A stretch of DNA of 64,000 nucleotides from Axinella damicornis (lineage: Eukaryota; Porifera; Demospongiae; Axinellida; Axinellidae): contig OZ007510.1 of assembly GCA_963931865.1 (NCBI GenBank), positions 3,959,366 to 4,023,365 of the forward strand, read 5' to 3'. The position numbers and the translations under genes are program-made. Shown piece by piece: positions 26,236 through 40,153 of this stretch. Under the pieces are notes generated by a model. It had not been told where the DNA came from and made no database searches. It worked only from the letters and a program-made list of their open reading frames with translations. The stretch's first letter is position 1. Each line of letters starts with the position of its first letter.

Positions 26236-29200
26236 ATGGCTGAAGCCCAAGGTGAGCCTGTTGGAAGATGTACTACAGTAAGTGTAATGGTGATAGTAAT
26301 TAATGAGGTGGAGCTGAATCCATGCAGTTTTAATGTTTTCCAGCTCCTAGATTGGATCCTGATGACCTGGGTGAGGTGTTGGAGGAAATTCTAGCCTCTA
26401 CCACAAAGTGGTACAAGATTGGCCTACGTTTAAAAGTCACCGTGGACAAGCTTGATGGTATCAGAAGCCAGTTCAGTGACCCTGGGGACCACCTTTGTGA
26501 AATGTTGAAAGAATGGCTGAAAGGAGCTGCAGGCTCCAGGCCAACCTGGGCAGCCCTGGTGGAGGCTCTCAGAAGTCAAATGGTGGGAGAGCCCAAACTG
26601 GCAGATCAGCTGGAGGCTAAACACTGCCAGCCAGAGAGAAAGTCTCAAGGTAACTTACTAAGTGCCTCCATGTAACTGTTGGGGAGAGGGTTTTTGGGAG
26701 GGGGAGGAGGGATATGGGGTGGAAGCGAGGAGGGGGAGAGAGGGGAGGAGAGTTGGAGGGAAAGGAGAGTGCATGGAAAGGAAGGGTGGTGGGGAAGGGG
26801 GAGGAGGGTGTAGTATCAACAGGTTTACGACCATATATATGTTAGGATAGGATATGTAGCTATATATACTGACTAAAAATGTAGCTATTTGACAGAAATT
26901 TTTATGCAATTGAATTCAGCTTGGTTGATCATATCTCCAGGCCCAAGTATCAACCTGGGATGTTGGAGTCCAATAAATAATTATATGCCACCACAGCACC
27001 ATGTCTCACCCCTTTCTATTCTATTATAGGGAGTCGTTGCACTGCATTAGAGAGCTCACTTCTGAATAAATTGAAGACAAAAGTTGAGTACCTAAAAGGT
27101 GCCAAGTGTAGCAGCAGACAGGAGGAAGAATCCAAAGTCGATATGATCAAGGTTGCGGTGAGGGAGTATGTCACAGAATCCCAGCAGTCGGGCAGCACCA
27201 AGGAGCACGTGGAAGGCCACCTTCAGCACAGAAGTGACTTTCTCCTTTCCGAGCCCATTTACAAGTGGTCTCTGCAGCTTGTTGCCGAAACATTTGAGAA
27301 GACAGCAGTTGACGAGTTGAACTCTGAGCCCCTCTCACCCAGCGAACCCAGTGGGCCGCTCTTCTGCAAGGACACTATCTATCATGCAAGCATCTGTAGC
27401 CGTACCATCAATGAGAGCAATACCGGTGACTACCTGAAGTTCCTCAAAGACAAGTTTCCTGGCCACTCCTTCCAAGCTGTCTCAATATCCCGGACCAAGC
27501 AAGACCGCTACCTCATTGCTCGGCAGGGTGAATCATCCTACTACTTTGCTTTTCAGAGTGAGCCAGATCTCTCAAAATGGCCACAGCTGTTCAAATCCTT
27601 CAGTGAAGGTAAACAATCCAACATAGATTGATTGGTGATTGCAATACGTTTACTGTGTTAGTGTGGTGACCCATCCTGCATAAAGACATTTTTGCCAACT
27701 CCCCCCAAAGTATAATATTATGTCCCATAAAAAATTATGCTGACTGTCATCTTGTAATTTTTAGCAGTTAGGCTCATCATTGATGGTCATAGTCATTCTT
27801 ATTGTCCACTTAAATAGGGATCAAGATACAGAGTGGGAGATTTCCAGTCCGCTTCATTGTGGAGCTCCTGACCAACAAAAAGTGCCGCATCATCCTCACA
27901 GGCTAGTGATTAATGTACCTTTGTGCAACTAATACATTGCACTACCTGTACCATTTGTTCCAACAGGCTTTTCTTTCGGTGGTCTTCTGGCCTGTGCTAT
28001 AGCTGCTTGTGTGTGGGACTCTGACTACATCCCGGCCAGTCTTCTGAAGGAGAACCTGGTCTGCATCACGTTTGCCCAACCACACATCCCTGTCCCTTGG
28101 CTACCAGAAGTGGCCAAAGAGCGACCAGACTTGGTCTCCACAATACACGCAATCTACTGGGAGGGAGATCTGGTCCCTCGGCTGTCCAGGTTTCTCAATG
28201 AGTGTTGCAGTTCTCTTGGAAGTGAAGAGAAGCACAGCCTCCAGCTCAAAATGCAAAGCCAGCCGGGATTGGTATGAGATTTATTTCCTGTATGTAATAT
28301 TTCATGATAATAGCTTCTTTCAATTCTGTACAGCCTTTCAAGGACCCAGTAACCTCTCTTCTGTTTGAGCATCTTGGGAAGCTTCAAGGAGGTACTGCAA
28401 AGGTACAACCTTGTTGCCCCTAGCAAGGGACACCATCTTGCAAAACATTTAAGCATGCTTTTCATCGTTATCCCAGGAAGGGCAGTCACCTGACATTACC
28501 AAGGCAAAGGGCCTCTCTGATCTGAAGGCAACCCTAAAGGATATTGTTCAAAATCTGGTTGCTGTTGGTGGTTTAAATCAGCTTCTCCTCCACAACACCC
28601 CCTACCTTGTGTCCCTTGACCCCTCCACTGGCCTCCAGTGGGGGAAGATGACACGGGAACAAGCCCTCCTCCAGTCCAACTGCCTCCGGACAGGAGAGAT
28701 TGAAACACTCACCACAGACTTACTGAAGAAGGTACCGATGAGTTGATTTTGCTTTGCTGGTTCCACATGTACTTGAAAATAAGTTCACATGCATCTGATA
28801 CTTCTAGCATTCCATGGCCGAATATTGCCAAAAGATCTTCCGAAGCTCACTGGAGAAGTTCCCAGAATATACTCCTCCCTCTCCCACAAAGCAGTCACCT
28901 GTTGAGCTCACCATGCTCAAACCGTCCGTTACTTCAGTAGAACTCCATAGTCATGGCAACGAACTAGCTATAGTTGCAGAGGGGAACAACTTGTGGTTCT
29001 GCTACCAGATCTCCATTGGTGGCCACACTGTACAGACTCAAGCACATGACCTTAGCGGCACCTCCATCCAGTTCAATGTCCAGAGGGAGGAGAGCAAAAT
29101 TAAAGTGGTAGAGGAGAAAGTTGAGGTTGTGGTGTGCAACCACTTCTCAAAGAAAAAACCACCCAATAACATTGTCCCAGTTCATCGGAAGGTGAGTGCA

Positions 29201-32200
29201 AGTTGTGCTCTAACCACTGCTCAGGCCTATTAGATGAGGCATGGGAGCTGTAACTCCACTCGAATGTTTGACACTCACACATTTGAACCTTGTGATCCCA
29301 AATTACCCAGCGATGCCAGTTAAGGATGTTAAAGATTGCTGAGAAGTGGAGTTGCACAACCCAACTCTGCCTTTGATCGCTGCCCTGGTGCAAGATAATA
29401 TAAGACACTTTGATTTAGCCAGTAAGAGAGAGAGAGCTGCAGTGGAAATTAGAATGCAAACTTAGTAACTACAACATACATACCTTATTGGGATTTAACA
29501 TACTTATAGCAAGTGGGCTTATATATTCCAACTGGCTGGCCTGAATTGGGTGTTCCTAGGTGTTGTAAATCTCCCGTATTGAGCTTGTATTGTGTCTGAC
29601 CAGCATGCTAGTGTGAGTAGCATTTTTCTGAGGCTGATCGGATGCCTAACATGCAGCTCGGCAGATGGGTGGTGACAACTTGTTCCCTAGTCTGGAATGG
29701 GTGCATGGGGCTCTAGCCAATTATTGAGCAGAAGGGTTGTTAGAGGCTTAGTTAGTGTCACCTTGGCATTGGATTTGATGTGTACAAGACCAGAACCTTT
29801 TTGCAAGCATGATGGTGGTATAAGGAACTAAGGGAACTGCTATCGAGTTATAGGTTGCTTGAATGATGTAGTATATATTCCATCACTGACAATCAGCCAT
29901 TTGTCTGCTCTTGTTGTATAGGAATACCCCGTTACATCCAGACAACAACAGCTTGCCAGGCTCACCCCATCCCAGCTGATCGAGCTGGCCTATCTCAGTG
30001 CGCTACTGGAACAACACCCATACGGTCCATTCCAACCAGTCTCGCACAAGGTGGAGGTCATCAGGAGGTTTCTGGAAGACGTAGTACAAGTTGTACCACT
30101 GGAGAGCATTGCATATGCCATTGCACATGGTAAACCAGATGAGATTGCCATTCAGTGTGCTGAGGCTCTTATGTCTGCACAGCTATATCTTCCATTCTCT
30201 CTGTTGATGACAAATGGGTTGGCAAAAGCAGTTCGTCGATTTCAGTCAGGAGTTTCACCTGAAGTTCTTACTGATATGCAAATCAAAGCTCAAGAGCAGT
30301 CTACAGGCATGCTCCCATGGTGTAGTGTCACCAAAGATTCCAAACAGCTGACAGTGACAATGCTCAATGAGGAGAGGGCAGCCACTTCAGCAACCAGTTT
30401 AGACTGGGAGAAACTGGAAGAAGAGTATGGTGAGGTTCCAGCACAGGATGTTGTACCAGGTGAAGTTGTAGCATATATATTGAAAGCACAGAAGGAATCG
30501 ACTAGTCAATGGATAGCAGCAATGAACCAGGGTAATCCAGTCAACATCATATGTGGACTGAGTGTAGAGCAGTTGTACCCCATCACTACAGACCCCACTC
30601 AACAACTGTCCGCATTGAAATCCCCACTTGATATTCTGCGAGCAGGAAAACGGAAACTAGACTCACTCGCTAGAGAAGCTCAAGAAATTGTTCCTGCCAA
30701 GAGGCACTTGAGTTCAGACAGCCAACATCTAAAAGAGAAAGGTGTGCTGTCTTGGTGCAATGCCCTCATGCTCAAGAGTGTGAATAAAATTTGACAGGGT
30801 GACCTAGCTATATGCACTTCTCTTCTTGGAGGCTTTATGGAGCAACAGAAAATTGGCATACCTCTTGTGAAGTCCCGAAGTGATCGCTCAAAAGCACTTA
30901 GTATTTCCGGAAGAGCAAGTGTAGGGGTGTGGGCACTGTCCAGCCTCGATTACTCTGCAATCCAGCCAATTCTTGCTCGATGCCATGGCAACCAACTACT
31001 TGTGAAAATCGAGAACTATGTGAAGGCCATATTCAATGCGAAAGCAATGGCATCAGAAGCTGATGACAACCAGTATGCAGCAAAGCTCCAGTTCATAGTG
31101 CAAGGGATGATGAAAACAGTGACCTGCAACACCCAGTACATCAGCTATTCCCTCGAACGCCAACTCAGTGAACTGTGTGAAGACCGAAAGATTGATACAC
31201 ATTTCCCTCTGGACAAATTGGTAGGACAGTGGGGAGTGCTCTTCAAGGAGAATATCCTATCTCTTGTGGCCATCTCCCATCGCCCACTCATTGCTCGTTG
31301 GTTGAAGTGGGCACTGATGCTTAACAACCTTCGTGAAGAGCTGGCCAAGTACACAGCAGTCGGGGTGGTTGGGCTGGTTAATTCTGGGAAATCTAGGCTG
31401 GTCAACACACTCTTTGGGATTAAAGTGAGTTCCTCATGTGGCTAACTTAGGTCACCTTGTATGTATACTGATAACTCCCTCCAATTTTTTCTCAGATCCC
31501 CACTGGGACCACAGAGGTGAAGCGTACAACTGTGCCCCTCATGTACAACCTGGATGAGAGAGTCGAGGGTCTTGATGTGGTGGACTTCCCGGGGGTGGAC
31601 GACAGAGACGAGACTATCTCAGACCTTGCAGACCTCCTTCTCACCCTGTCACAGATAGTCATCTTCGTGGTAGACTACAGGTATGTTGCTGTTATCAATA
31701 GCACAGTTATAAGTACAATGGATCCCCTCTAATATATCGACACCCTCAAGCCCAAACCATGTGTCTGATTAGCAATTAAGGTTTCCTCATTTCAGTAGGA
31801 CAATTTTACATGAAGGATTCATCAAGTGCCCTGATTAACAAGGTGTCCCATTATCAGGAGTGTATTAGGCTCATAGAGTCCTGATTTTATTAGGAAAGTT
31901 CACACGGAATCAGCCAAGAAGTGGCTGGAGAGGCTGCAGGTGGAGAATGTGCCTGTTCTGGTGTGCCTCACGTTTGCTGACAAGTTATATGCCGAATTCA
32001 TGACAGAAGATGGCCAGCACCCCCTGAAGGAGAGTGTGAGATCAGAACTTGCAGTAGAACAATCTGTAAGTGCTTCAAACTAATTATTGTAAGTAACATG
32101 CTCTTCCCTTTGCAAAGGGTGATATTTTTCTCCCTTTCATTTTATGTAGGCAATCCAAGAGAAGCTAGGCTCCTCCCCCTCCCGTACGATCAAGTTCTTC

Positions 32201-32386
32201 TCGTTCAGCCAGGATCGTGACTCAGTGCTCAACTGTGAGGATGGGAGGCGCAGGATGAGGGAGGTGGGCATCGAGACCCCCCTGGACGTAGGGGAGTGGC
32301 TGGTGGACGTGTTCCGGAAACGCTTTGGCCAGGAGGACCTAGCTGACAGACTGCACAGTGTCATACACAAAACTTTGCAACTTTAA
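26236..32386 (+). pseudogene. DLG-C: Death - lipase - GTPase copy with a nonsense codon
   Basis: Exons are 26236-26251, 26344-26649, 27030-27608, 27818-27901, 27967-28271, 28334-28402, 28477-28731, 28808-29191, 29922-31424, 31496-31680, 31894-32065 and 32150-32386. All splice sites are usable, with a GC donor at 27902. Total length would be 1364 codons. Codon 957 (30792-30794) is TGA where A and B have CGA, a CpG-type transition. Translation would give 956 residues: Death, lipase and part of the middle region, but no GTPase. Everything after the stop is well preserved, so the lesion is recent, a sequencing error, an allele, or a tolerated truncation. Confidence 0.8.
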
Positions 32387-32518
32387 TGCGCATGCACTGC
32401 TCACATAATTTTGTACCACCTTGTGGGTGGGGCTCGTATCTAATTTTAAACTTTACGGATAATTAAGTCGTCAAAACTGTAAGCTGTGTCACTGAATTTG
32501 TCGCGGTACAAGTTCACG

Positions 32519-34385
32519 ATGCCGCGGCACAAAAGAGGAAAGCTCCACCTCGGAAAGAGGCGCTCCCTGGAGGTAAGTTGATTTGCTGTCTTTGTACATT
32601 GTATGACAATAAACTGATGAGATCGACGCTGTGGGCAGTGGTCCCAGCAGAGTGATCCTGATGACCTTACAAGCCTACACGTATGGGCCAGTTGCTGTAT
32701 CACCGGTGAGCCTGTGGACATGTTAGTATAAGCTGTGGCTGGCACTGCAGAGATTGGGTAGAGAATACAGTGATGCCTTGTTGGCAGAGAAGACAAGAAG
32801 TGGTCTCTCCTTGTGGGTGTTCGGAACGGTAGGTCAAAACACCTACTAATTTGGTTGAGTCAAGTCTTCTCCTGACTGGAGTAGTTACTAGATGCTGCCA
32901 ACAGCTGAATGCACCAACTGCAAAATTCCTGCCTGTCTGTCCTGGCGGCAAATTGCAATTATTTAGTCTCAGATCTAGCCTCATTCCCAGGCCCGCGAGT
33001 GACTGTGAGCAACTGCAAGCAACGAAAAGCTGGGCGGGGGCCTGGGAACTAAGGGGGAGGGGTACCTCAAAGCCAGTATAACTCTGGAGGTGCCATAGTT
33101 GCTACTGCGAGAAGTTCTCGCGAGAAGCGCAGAAAATGTTTTTACCATCATATTTTCAGTTGTCAGGCATGGCAACTTGGTAGTTTCCACTGCTCCACTA
33201 GCAAGATGTACTTCCAGCCGTCCTTCTTAGCAGAAAATTATACTGTCATCTTTACAGTTGTCTGGAAGGGCTCTCATGGCAACTTGGTGTATTCCACTGC
33301 CCTGCTACTGCTTTCTGCTTCCGTGCCGCATATTTCTCAGCATCGTGCACTGTGTGGTGATTGCGCAGTCAGCATGGTATTATTGTAAACTAGGGGCATG
33401 CACATAGGCGTATGGTATCAGATCAGTGAAAGGGGGGCTACAGCCCCCCTCCTTGGATTCACTACTGTCTGACTATAAGGCCACTTCAACTCGATTGCTT
33501 TTCTGTTTCTTGGACCCAACCGGCCCTAAATTTCTACATGCATGCACTTGTAAAAATAGCAGTTCATACATGACTGTAGTCACTGTAGCAAAGCCTTCTG
33601 TGTGTGCCCGTGTTGCAGTGAAATGGCAAACCACACGCATGCAATTTCTTGTTTAATCAATGAGTATGAAGGCTGTAAGGACTTTGTGGCAGGCGATGCG
33701 GCGGGAATGATGTAATACACGTACAATGACTATTTTTTGCCGACCGACTGACCCTAGCCTGCAACAAAAACAGCCTGAGAAACAAAAAATGAAGTTGCAG
33801 TGGCCTAAGCTGCCTGTAACTGTATAACCACCACACAGCTAAATTGCCAGTGATTCTGTGACTTCAGTATGAGGCAACATTGTAAGCCACGCCTATTTTA
33901 CAGAGGTTCCTAGATCCTTGTAAGTGCAGGAGTGGCTAGCCATTGGACGGTTACAATTATCCATTGCTTCATTCACAGGACACCCTGCTGAACGAGGAGG
34001 AGAGGGCGGTGCTGTATGAACTAGACCAGACCTTCCTCCAGGATGTGGACGAGGAGAAGCAGCAGCCTGCAGGGCGCTGCCGAGGGGTGCTGCACACCTG
34101 TGAGATGATCTTCTCTGACAAGGGGGTCATCAGCCTCATAGCCTCCTTCTTTATCATGGTCATTGGGGTGGCCCTTCTGGTGCTGGCGAGGCAGTTGCAC
34201 CTGCCCTCCTGGGTGGATGAGGTCTCGAGGTATGTCATCTCTGCGGGGATCTTTGGGCTAGCCAGTGGAGGTACCAACTGGATCGCAATTGTCATGCTGT
34301 TCTACAAGATACCACTGCTGGTTGGAAGTGGGTGAGCTGACAAAGTCACATACATATTATGTTAAAAGTCATCTAGGCTGTGTGT

Positions 34386-34422
<37 letters not shown>

Positions 34423-35654
34423 TGTGTGTGTGTATGTATGCGCGTGCGTGCGTGTGTGTGACCCTCCAAAAACTCATTTCTTAGGCCATCCCCACCTCTG
34501 ATTAGTTATGGGATTTTGGGAGGGAAGAAAACAGCAATCTGAATAAACGTGATACAACTATCGCTTTTGTGTTGATTTGGTGTGCTATCTGTTTCTTGTG
34601 CCCCCAGGGTGTTCTACCGCCGCCACAAACAAGTCAGGGATGTTATCAAGCTGATTGTGCTGCACATGCTGTTTGACTCACAACACTTGGAGAACTACCT
34701 ACTGACAAAGATCCGCCAGTTCTCTTCAAATGTTCAAGTGGTGGATAACATCCAACAAGCACTGAACTCACCCGAGACCGAAAAGATAATCGAGGAGAGG
34801 CTGGAAGCACTCTACTCTCTCCCGGAAGCTCACTATTTGGAGGTACTGGGCCTCAGTAAAGAGCAGCTAAGACCCCTTATAAAGCCCTCTGTCATATCCC
34901 TGTGTGCCGAGTCAGCACCCATGGTCCTGGATACTGTCCTTGATGGAAAAAGAGATCAGGTGAGCTACATTCTGTAATAAGATGTACTGAAGGTACCTGT
35001 ACCATTTGGTGGTTTGATGAACCAGCAATCCAAATGGGTTTAAGGCTAGACTGTGTTTTAAGTTAAACCCTTTAGTGTATAATTGTGTCACAGGACTGCG
35101 GCAATGTCCTTGGGACTTACATGTAGGTTAGAACTGTGTCTGGGCTCGGCTGTGGAAAGGCCTTGGTTTGCACTGAGAGGGCTATTTCTGTCATTTTGGG
35201 CATAAAATGACTTAGATACGAGCTGTCTTGCCTTGTAGGGTGTCCATTTCCAGCATTCAAGGCTGATTTTCCAGCTACGGCAGTTTGGCATTTCAAAGAT
35301 TGTGGCTAGTCATGTATCTGCTGAAATTACCTGCGGCAGTTTCGAGCCCAGCATTATTTTAAGGGTTCTAGAGGCTGAAAATCTACTTTCATGTGGTCAA
35401 AAGACATACTTTCATGTGGTCAAAATTACTTCACTCTCCAGGGCATAAGTGTCCCTCGTTTCCGAGAGGAGATGGACCGCTACCTTAGCTGGCGTGTTGA
35501 AGAGTTGATAGAGAAGAAGATCGGCACCCTCATGAGGCGACTCATGTACAGGCACCTGGGCTGGTTGGTAGTGTGGGGGTGCGTCTTTGGCGTACTGATA
35601 GGCATCGTCACACAGGGAGTGAAGATCTCATTGAACTTCAGGTTTATTCTTTGA
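32519..35654 (+). CDS. DUF445-type membrane protein, complete
   Basis: Exons are 32519-32572, 33979-34331, 34608-34959 and 35442-35654, giving 323 residues in phase. A basic start precedes a membrane segment at about residues 68-88. A second hydrophobic stretch at 103-126 carries GGTNWIAIVMLF, the signature of DUF445 proteins, best known from bacteria. A charged, helix-rich middle follows, and a last membrane segment lies at about 293-311. Function is unknown; the topology suggests a small membrane-anchored protein. Its 5' part was copied twice with the DLG array. Its 3' end converges on the TOPOVIBL-like gene with only 181 bp between the stop codons. Family assignment rests on the motif and topology only. 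Confidence 0.75.
34378..34460. repeat. (TG)n microsatellite in the DUF445 gene intron 2
   Basis: An impure TG/TC tract of about 80 bp just after exon 2. Confidence 0.9.
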
Positions 35655-35835
35655 GCAGTGAAATGGACACTTTTACACAATAGAGAACATAAACATTACT
35701 ATTAGGGCTGATGCTCATGAGTGTAATGCTCGGTAAATCATGTACACAAATCTGCGCTTGAGTTTGATGTATTGTTTGTAAACCTGTACTAACTTGTTAG
35801 TCCCGGTGGAACCTCTGTAAACCTGTACTAACCTG

Positions 35836-38800
35836 CTAGTCCCAGTGGAAGTCTTCCTCTGCCACATCACAAGTCAAACTCTCATTCATGATGTCCGGGA
35901 CTGTGCCTGCTTCCAGTCGACCAGCTATAGTCCATTGTGGCTGTTGGCCGGTGGTAAACTTGTACTTCAGAGCTCCGTCACTGTTTTGTATGGATGGTTT
36001 CCTTGTCGCTGGTGGGGAGGTCATCAGAATACCAGCTGATTCTGTGAAATCTTCTGGGTCCCACTCAAGATCACTTGAGTTCCACGAGTCATTGTTAGTC
36101 CTCCTATGGGGACTGTCATTTGACACACACGCTTGAGAGACACAGGACTGAGAACATCTTGTGCTGGTGCAGAGTGTTGTAGCTTCATGGTACGTGTAGC
36201 CAGCTGTTTCTTCATTGCTGTCAACACTTTTCGGATAGTCCAATAAACTGTTACAATGTGGAGACAAGAGCTGGTCATTCACTTGTAATATACTAATTGC
36301 AGGGGTCTCCCTCTGATTGGGTGGAAGTAGTGTGTGGGAATCCATTGTCAGGTCATTCCACTCACTATCGTTGGGCCAGTTGTCAGCATTTTGATCCAGC
36401 ACAGTTGTGGCTCTCTCTGTGGGAGTCTGAGCATACCCACAGTTGGGAACACAAGCCACTGTGTCTTCCAAAACTGTCTCCTCTAGCTCTTCACCGTCAG
36501 TACTGAAGGCACCATCGAAGTCCACCTCCCAGTCAGTGAAACTGCCCTCGTCAACGGAAGACCCAATCTCACTGAGGCACTCCAGCTCATGAAACTCAGA
36601 GATGTTGTCCTTTTTGTGTGCTGCCGTCTGCTGCCTAGCACCTTGTCCATCTGCCTGCAGAGGCAGGTCCAGGTGTGGGCTAATGGCCAGTGCAGGACGT
36701 TGAGCCTCTTCAAATGCAGGAGGAGGGCCAAATGCGGTCGAGAATTCATCTTCGACTTCCGTACCCACACTTTCCAGTTCATCAAACCCTGTTGCTTCAG
36801 TTTCTGACATGCAGCTGTCAAGACTGAGTGATGGAGGTGAAGGGGGTGGGGCTGGAGAGGGGGTACGGGTGGGTGGTCGTGTGCTGGGGGGAGGTAATAC
36901 CGGCCTTGAGCCCAGGAGAGAGAGGCTGCACTCCTCCATCTGTGAGTCCACATGGTGATCTGGTTCAGTGCAGGTGAGAACACTGTCAGCAGTTGGCTCC
37001 ATGTCTTCTTCAACTGTTGTGAGAGCATCAAAGCAGTCAGCGTTTTCACCTGTGGTCCCTGTACACCCTAGCTGACCGTCAACCTCCGTACACTGATCCT
37101 CAGATTCATTTGCAGATCTCTTTGTTCTCTTTGAGTAGAACCTTGCTTGTAACAGAGACTGGCTGTTGAAGGTGAGAGGAAATATCTCGCTGCTCCTCTG
37201 GCTTTCAGCATCAGGTACTATACACTGTGTTGCCTCGGTGTCTGACTCACTGCCCCCACTCTCCCTTGCTGTGTTCCGCTCTATCTCGTCAGTGGTGGCG
37301 GTAATAATGGACCTCACTTGAGACTTTGTCGTCCTCCGATCAGCACTGCTAGTTGCCTGAATGATCTCTGGTGAGGTGGGCTCCTAGTGAGTAACAGGGC
37401 TACATCTGAGGCTGAGCTTATGTACGATAACCTGTTGAACTTTGTGTTGTTTGGTACAAGGAATGTGTTTGTTACATGCACTTACATCGGGATTGCAAGA
37501 GGCCTCGTCTGATGGGTGGGAGATCTTCAGCTTCTCCCTGGCCATCCTCCACAGCTTTTGGGTGACAAACCTCTCCACGTCATCCTCACTGTCAGCCTGG
37601 AGTGAATGAGTGGATGTGATAGGGCACATGCATGTGTATTACTGTACAGCAACTAGAGGTAAGGCATACCCCTATCAACTCTCTGCACGTCGTTTTGAAG
37701 TGCTCATCGCTGCTGTGCTGTACGATGCTTGAAACAGCCTCGGCTATCATGGGGATGGCAGTCCCCATTACTGAGCTGGTCTGCAAACATAACATATGGC
37801 AGGAATAATTCACTCCACGACATGTACACACACGAAATACTGCTGTAGTGGGACTCGTACTCAGTGTGTCTAACCTTTTCATGTGTTCCGTAGTTGCAGA
37901 TGAGTTTATTGAGCACAGAATGCAGGGCCTGGTGGAACTTCCTCGAGTGGCTTACCACCAGAGAGTCAAAGCTCCTCCGCATCTCGTATAGCACCTCCAC
38001 ATTCTGCCTCCACTGCTCGTTGTCGCTCCCAGCTCTCCTGCTGCCCTGCGAGCTGGCTGGCTCCAGAAAGATGAAGAGCTTCAGCGTGTGGTTGGCAGCC
38101 ACCGAAGAGCGCCTCCCTTCTCCTCCAGACCTGCTGTTGGTGACCTCACAGGCAATGCTGGGTACAACTGGAGAGTCGTCTAGCAACACAGAGAAGGGTA
38201 AATAGCCAGGTCACAGTACACTGTGGGTGCGGGCACTGCTGTGTATACCTGAGCTGATGTGCCCGTATCTGGGTGCCGTGGGCAACCCTATGGAGAGGCC
38301 ATAGTTCTCCCAATCAGCTAGGCTCCTCAGTAGGCAGTTTGCCTGTGCACCAGCTGAAAGCAGTGGTACTTGGAATGGACCAAATACCCATATCTGGGAG
38401 GGCCGTCAAGCTCAACCACTACTGCAACTTTCTACAATAGACTGTCATAGTACGTATGGTGACTAGAGGATACATATAGTGAGCTGCAGAGCTTGTTGGC
38501 AGGTATCTTCCTCCCGTTCCTGAGGGGCAAGTGTGGAGTGACGGCAGCAGTGCAGTAGAGCTTGAGGGACAGAGATCCACCATTCTTGAGAGAGATCTTG
38601 GGAATGGTTTGAGTGCCCCCCTTCAGTAGGTACAGCCTTGACTGCCTGGCTGGGGCAGAGCTGTGTGTATGAATGCCGCAAACATTTCAAAACAAGCCAA
38701 ACATCATTACTTTATAAGGACGCTTCTTACTCTGGGTTCATGAAGTGGTGCAGAGTAGTGATCAGCTTGTACGGAGAGTGGGCAACGTGTCGATATGGCT

Positions 38801-39844
38801 CTCTGTCATACTGCACAGTGTATGCAGTACCCACATTGTCCTTCACTCTCAGACTCAGGCGGAGTGGTACCTGCAATGTACCGACTGTTACTAATAGCAT
38901 GTGCATTGCTTTGGGCTGAATGCAAAAATGGTATTACCTCAGGGTTAATCAAATGTATGAGATGCAGCTGGGCTGAGAGCTTGCTGGCTTCAGAATGAAC
39001 CGTTTCTTTAGATAAATTCACCTGCAGGAGTAGGAGGGTAGGATTTGGGCAGTTAGCTTTGCTCTAGTCTCATTCCCACACGGCCTGGGAATGAGGCTAT
39101 GGCCATGGACTGATATGTCCATACAGTACTGTGTGACACAATAGTGCATACTGGAAATATGATAACCAGTCCTGCAGGTGGGAAGTCCTGAGGCCTAGGG
39201 ACAACTGATTCCCTGATGAGAGGACGGTCGTTCTCTGCAGAGAAACCCTGCACTTCAAACACCACCACATTGGCATGGTCCCCAATCCTGCGGCAGAACA
39301 GCTTCAACTGTGAGGGGTTGGTCCCTGTCCCAGCAGTGGCTTGCAGGAGGTACCGCAGGTGTAGGCCATGCTCACCTGCAAAGAATGATGCATGGTAGCA
39401 ATTACTTTGGTGGATCTCTCTCTCTCTGGTTCATTATTAATACTCACATAACTTGCACAGGAAAGAGTTTCCATCCAGAAAGTATGCACCGAGCCCACTT
39501 GCTGCAACTGGAGTATCAATGCAGTTTGCAAGGTGAGCACTGTTAATGGCAATGAGGAAACCATGCTACACAACAATTGCACTTGCCACTGTGGGCATAA
39601 AGCACCTCTGACACTGCATTTTACTTCGGTGCTGCTGCATTCAAGTCCCTCAGCAGTCAGGCTCACGGCGAGCTCAGGTTTCAGCTGCTGGAGGGATACC
39701 CTGGAGACATGGTCGTGCTGCAAGCCCATGAACAATAAGACTGCCTCAACCAGCTACAAAAAAAGAGAAGCACATTTGCAATTTGCTTTCATTATCAAGA
39801 GATGTTTATTTTACCTCATTGCATGCACAGCTGAGTGAAGCCAT
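35836..39844 (-). CDS. TOPOVIBL/TOP6BL-like protein, tentative
   Basis: Exons on the minus strand are 39844-39815, 39753-39625 (or -39667), 39565-39448, 39375-39152, 39021-38938, 38870-38731, 38645-38474, 38342-38249, 38179-37875, 37780-37670, 37596-37486 and 37383-35836. The total is 1021 (or 1007) residues. The middle (LKLFIFLEPA; then AIPMIAEAVSSIVQHSS and HFKTTCREL) resembles the transducer part of TOPOVIBL, the meiotic partner of SPO11. The last 515 residues are low-complexity and acidic and end EEDFHWD. TOPOVIBL binds REC114 through a conserved C-terminal Trp peptide, which would fit. The exon chain is solid, but the family name is a memory-based match and could be wrong. The start is an ATG 310 bp from the divergent ARID4 start. 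Confidence 0.5.
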
Positions 39845-40153
39845 TCCTGAAGAGTAAGTTAAAGCCTGCTCCTGTAATCACTAGTCCACGAGTGAATTTT
39901 CCCAGCATTTCCTCGGGGCAGTAGTTGCTAAGGAGTTGCTACGTTATCACGTGGTGAAAGACGTAATATGACGAACATCATTCGAACAACAGTACAGTCG
40001 AAGTGTGCGTGCAGCAGGGAGTGAGCATGTTTTTGTGGAGAAAAGCGTAGCAGAAAGCGGCTGAAAGGCGGGAGAAGCGTGAACAGGGGACGAGAAGAAT
40101 CTAGAGAAACCTCCAACAATCCGATCGAATTGAAACACCCAGCCCAAGCGAAA
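39845..40153. promoter_or_regulatory. Divergent promoter between TOPOVIBL-like and ARID4
   Basis: 309 bp separate the two start codons. It contains CACGTG (about 39939) and ACGTAA/TGACG-like sites close together (39960-39975). No TATA box is evident. Shared control is inferred from spacing only. Confidence 0.5.

Noticed and set aside
36483..37049. 188-residue overlapping minus-strand ORF
   Set aside because: Frame shadow of the large last exon of the TOPOVIBL-like gene.
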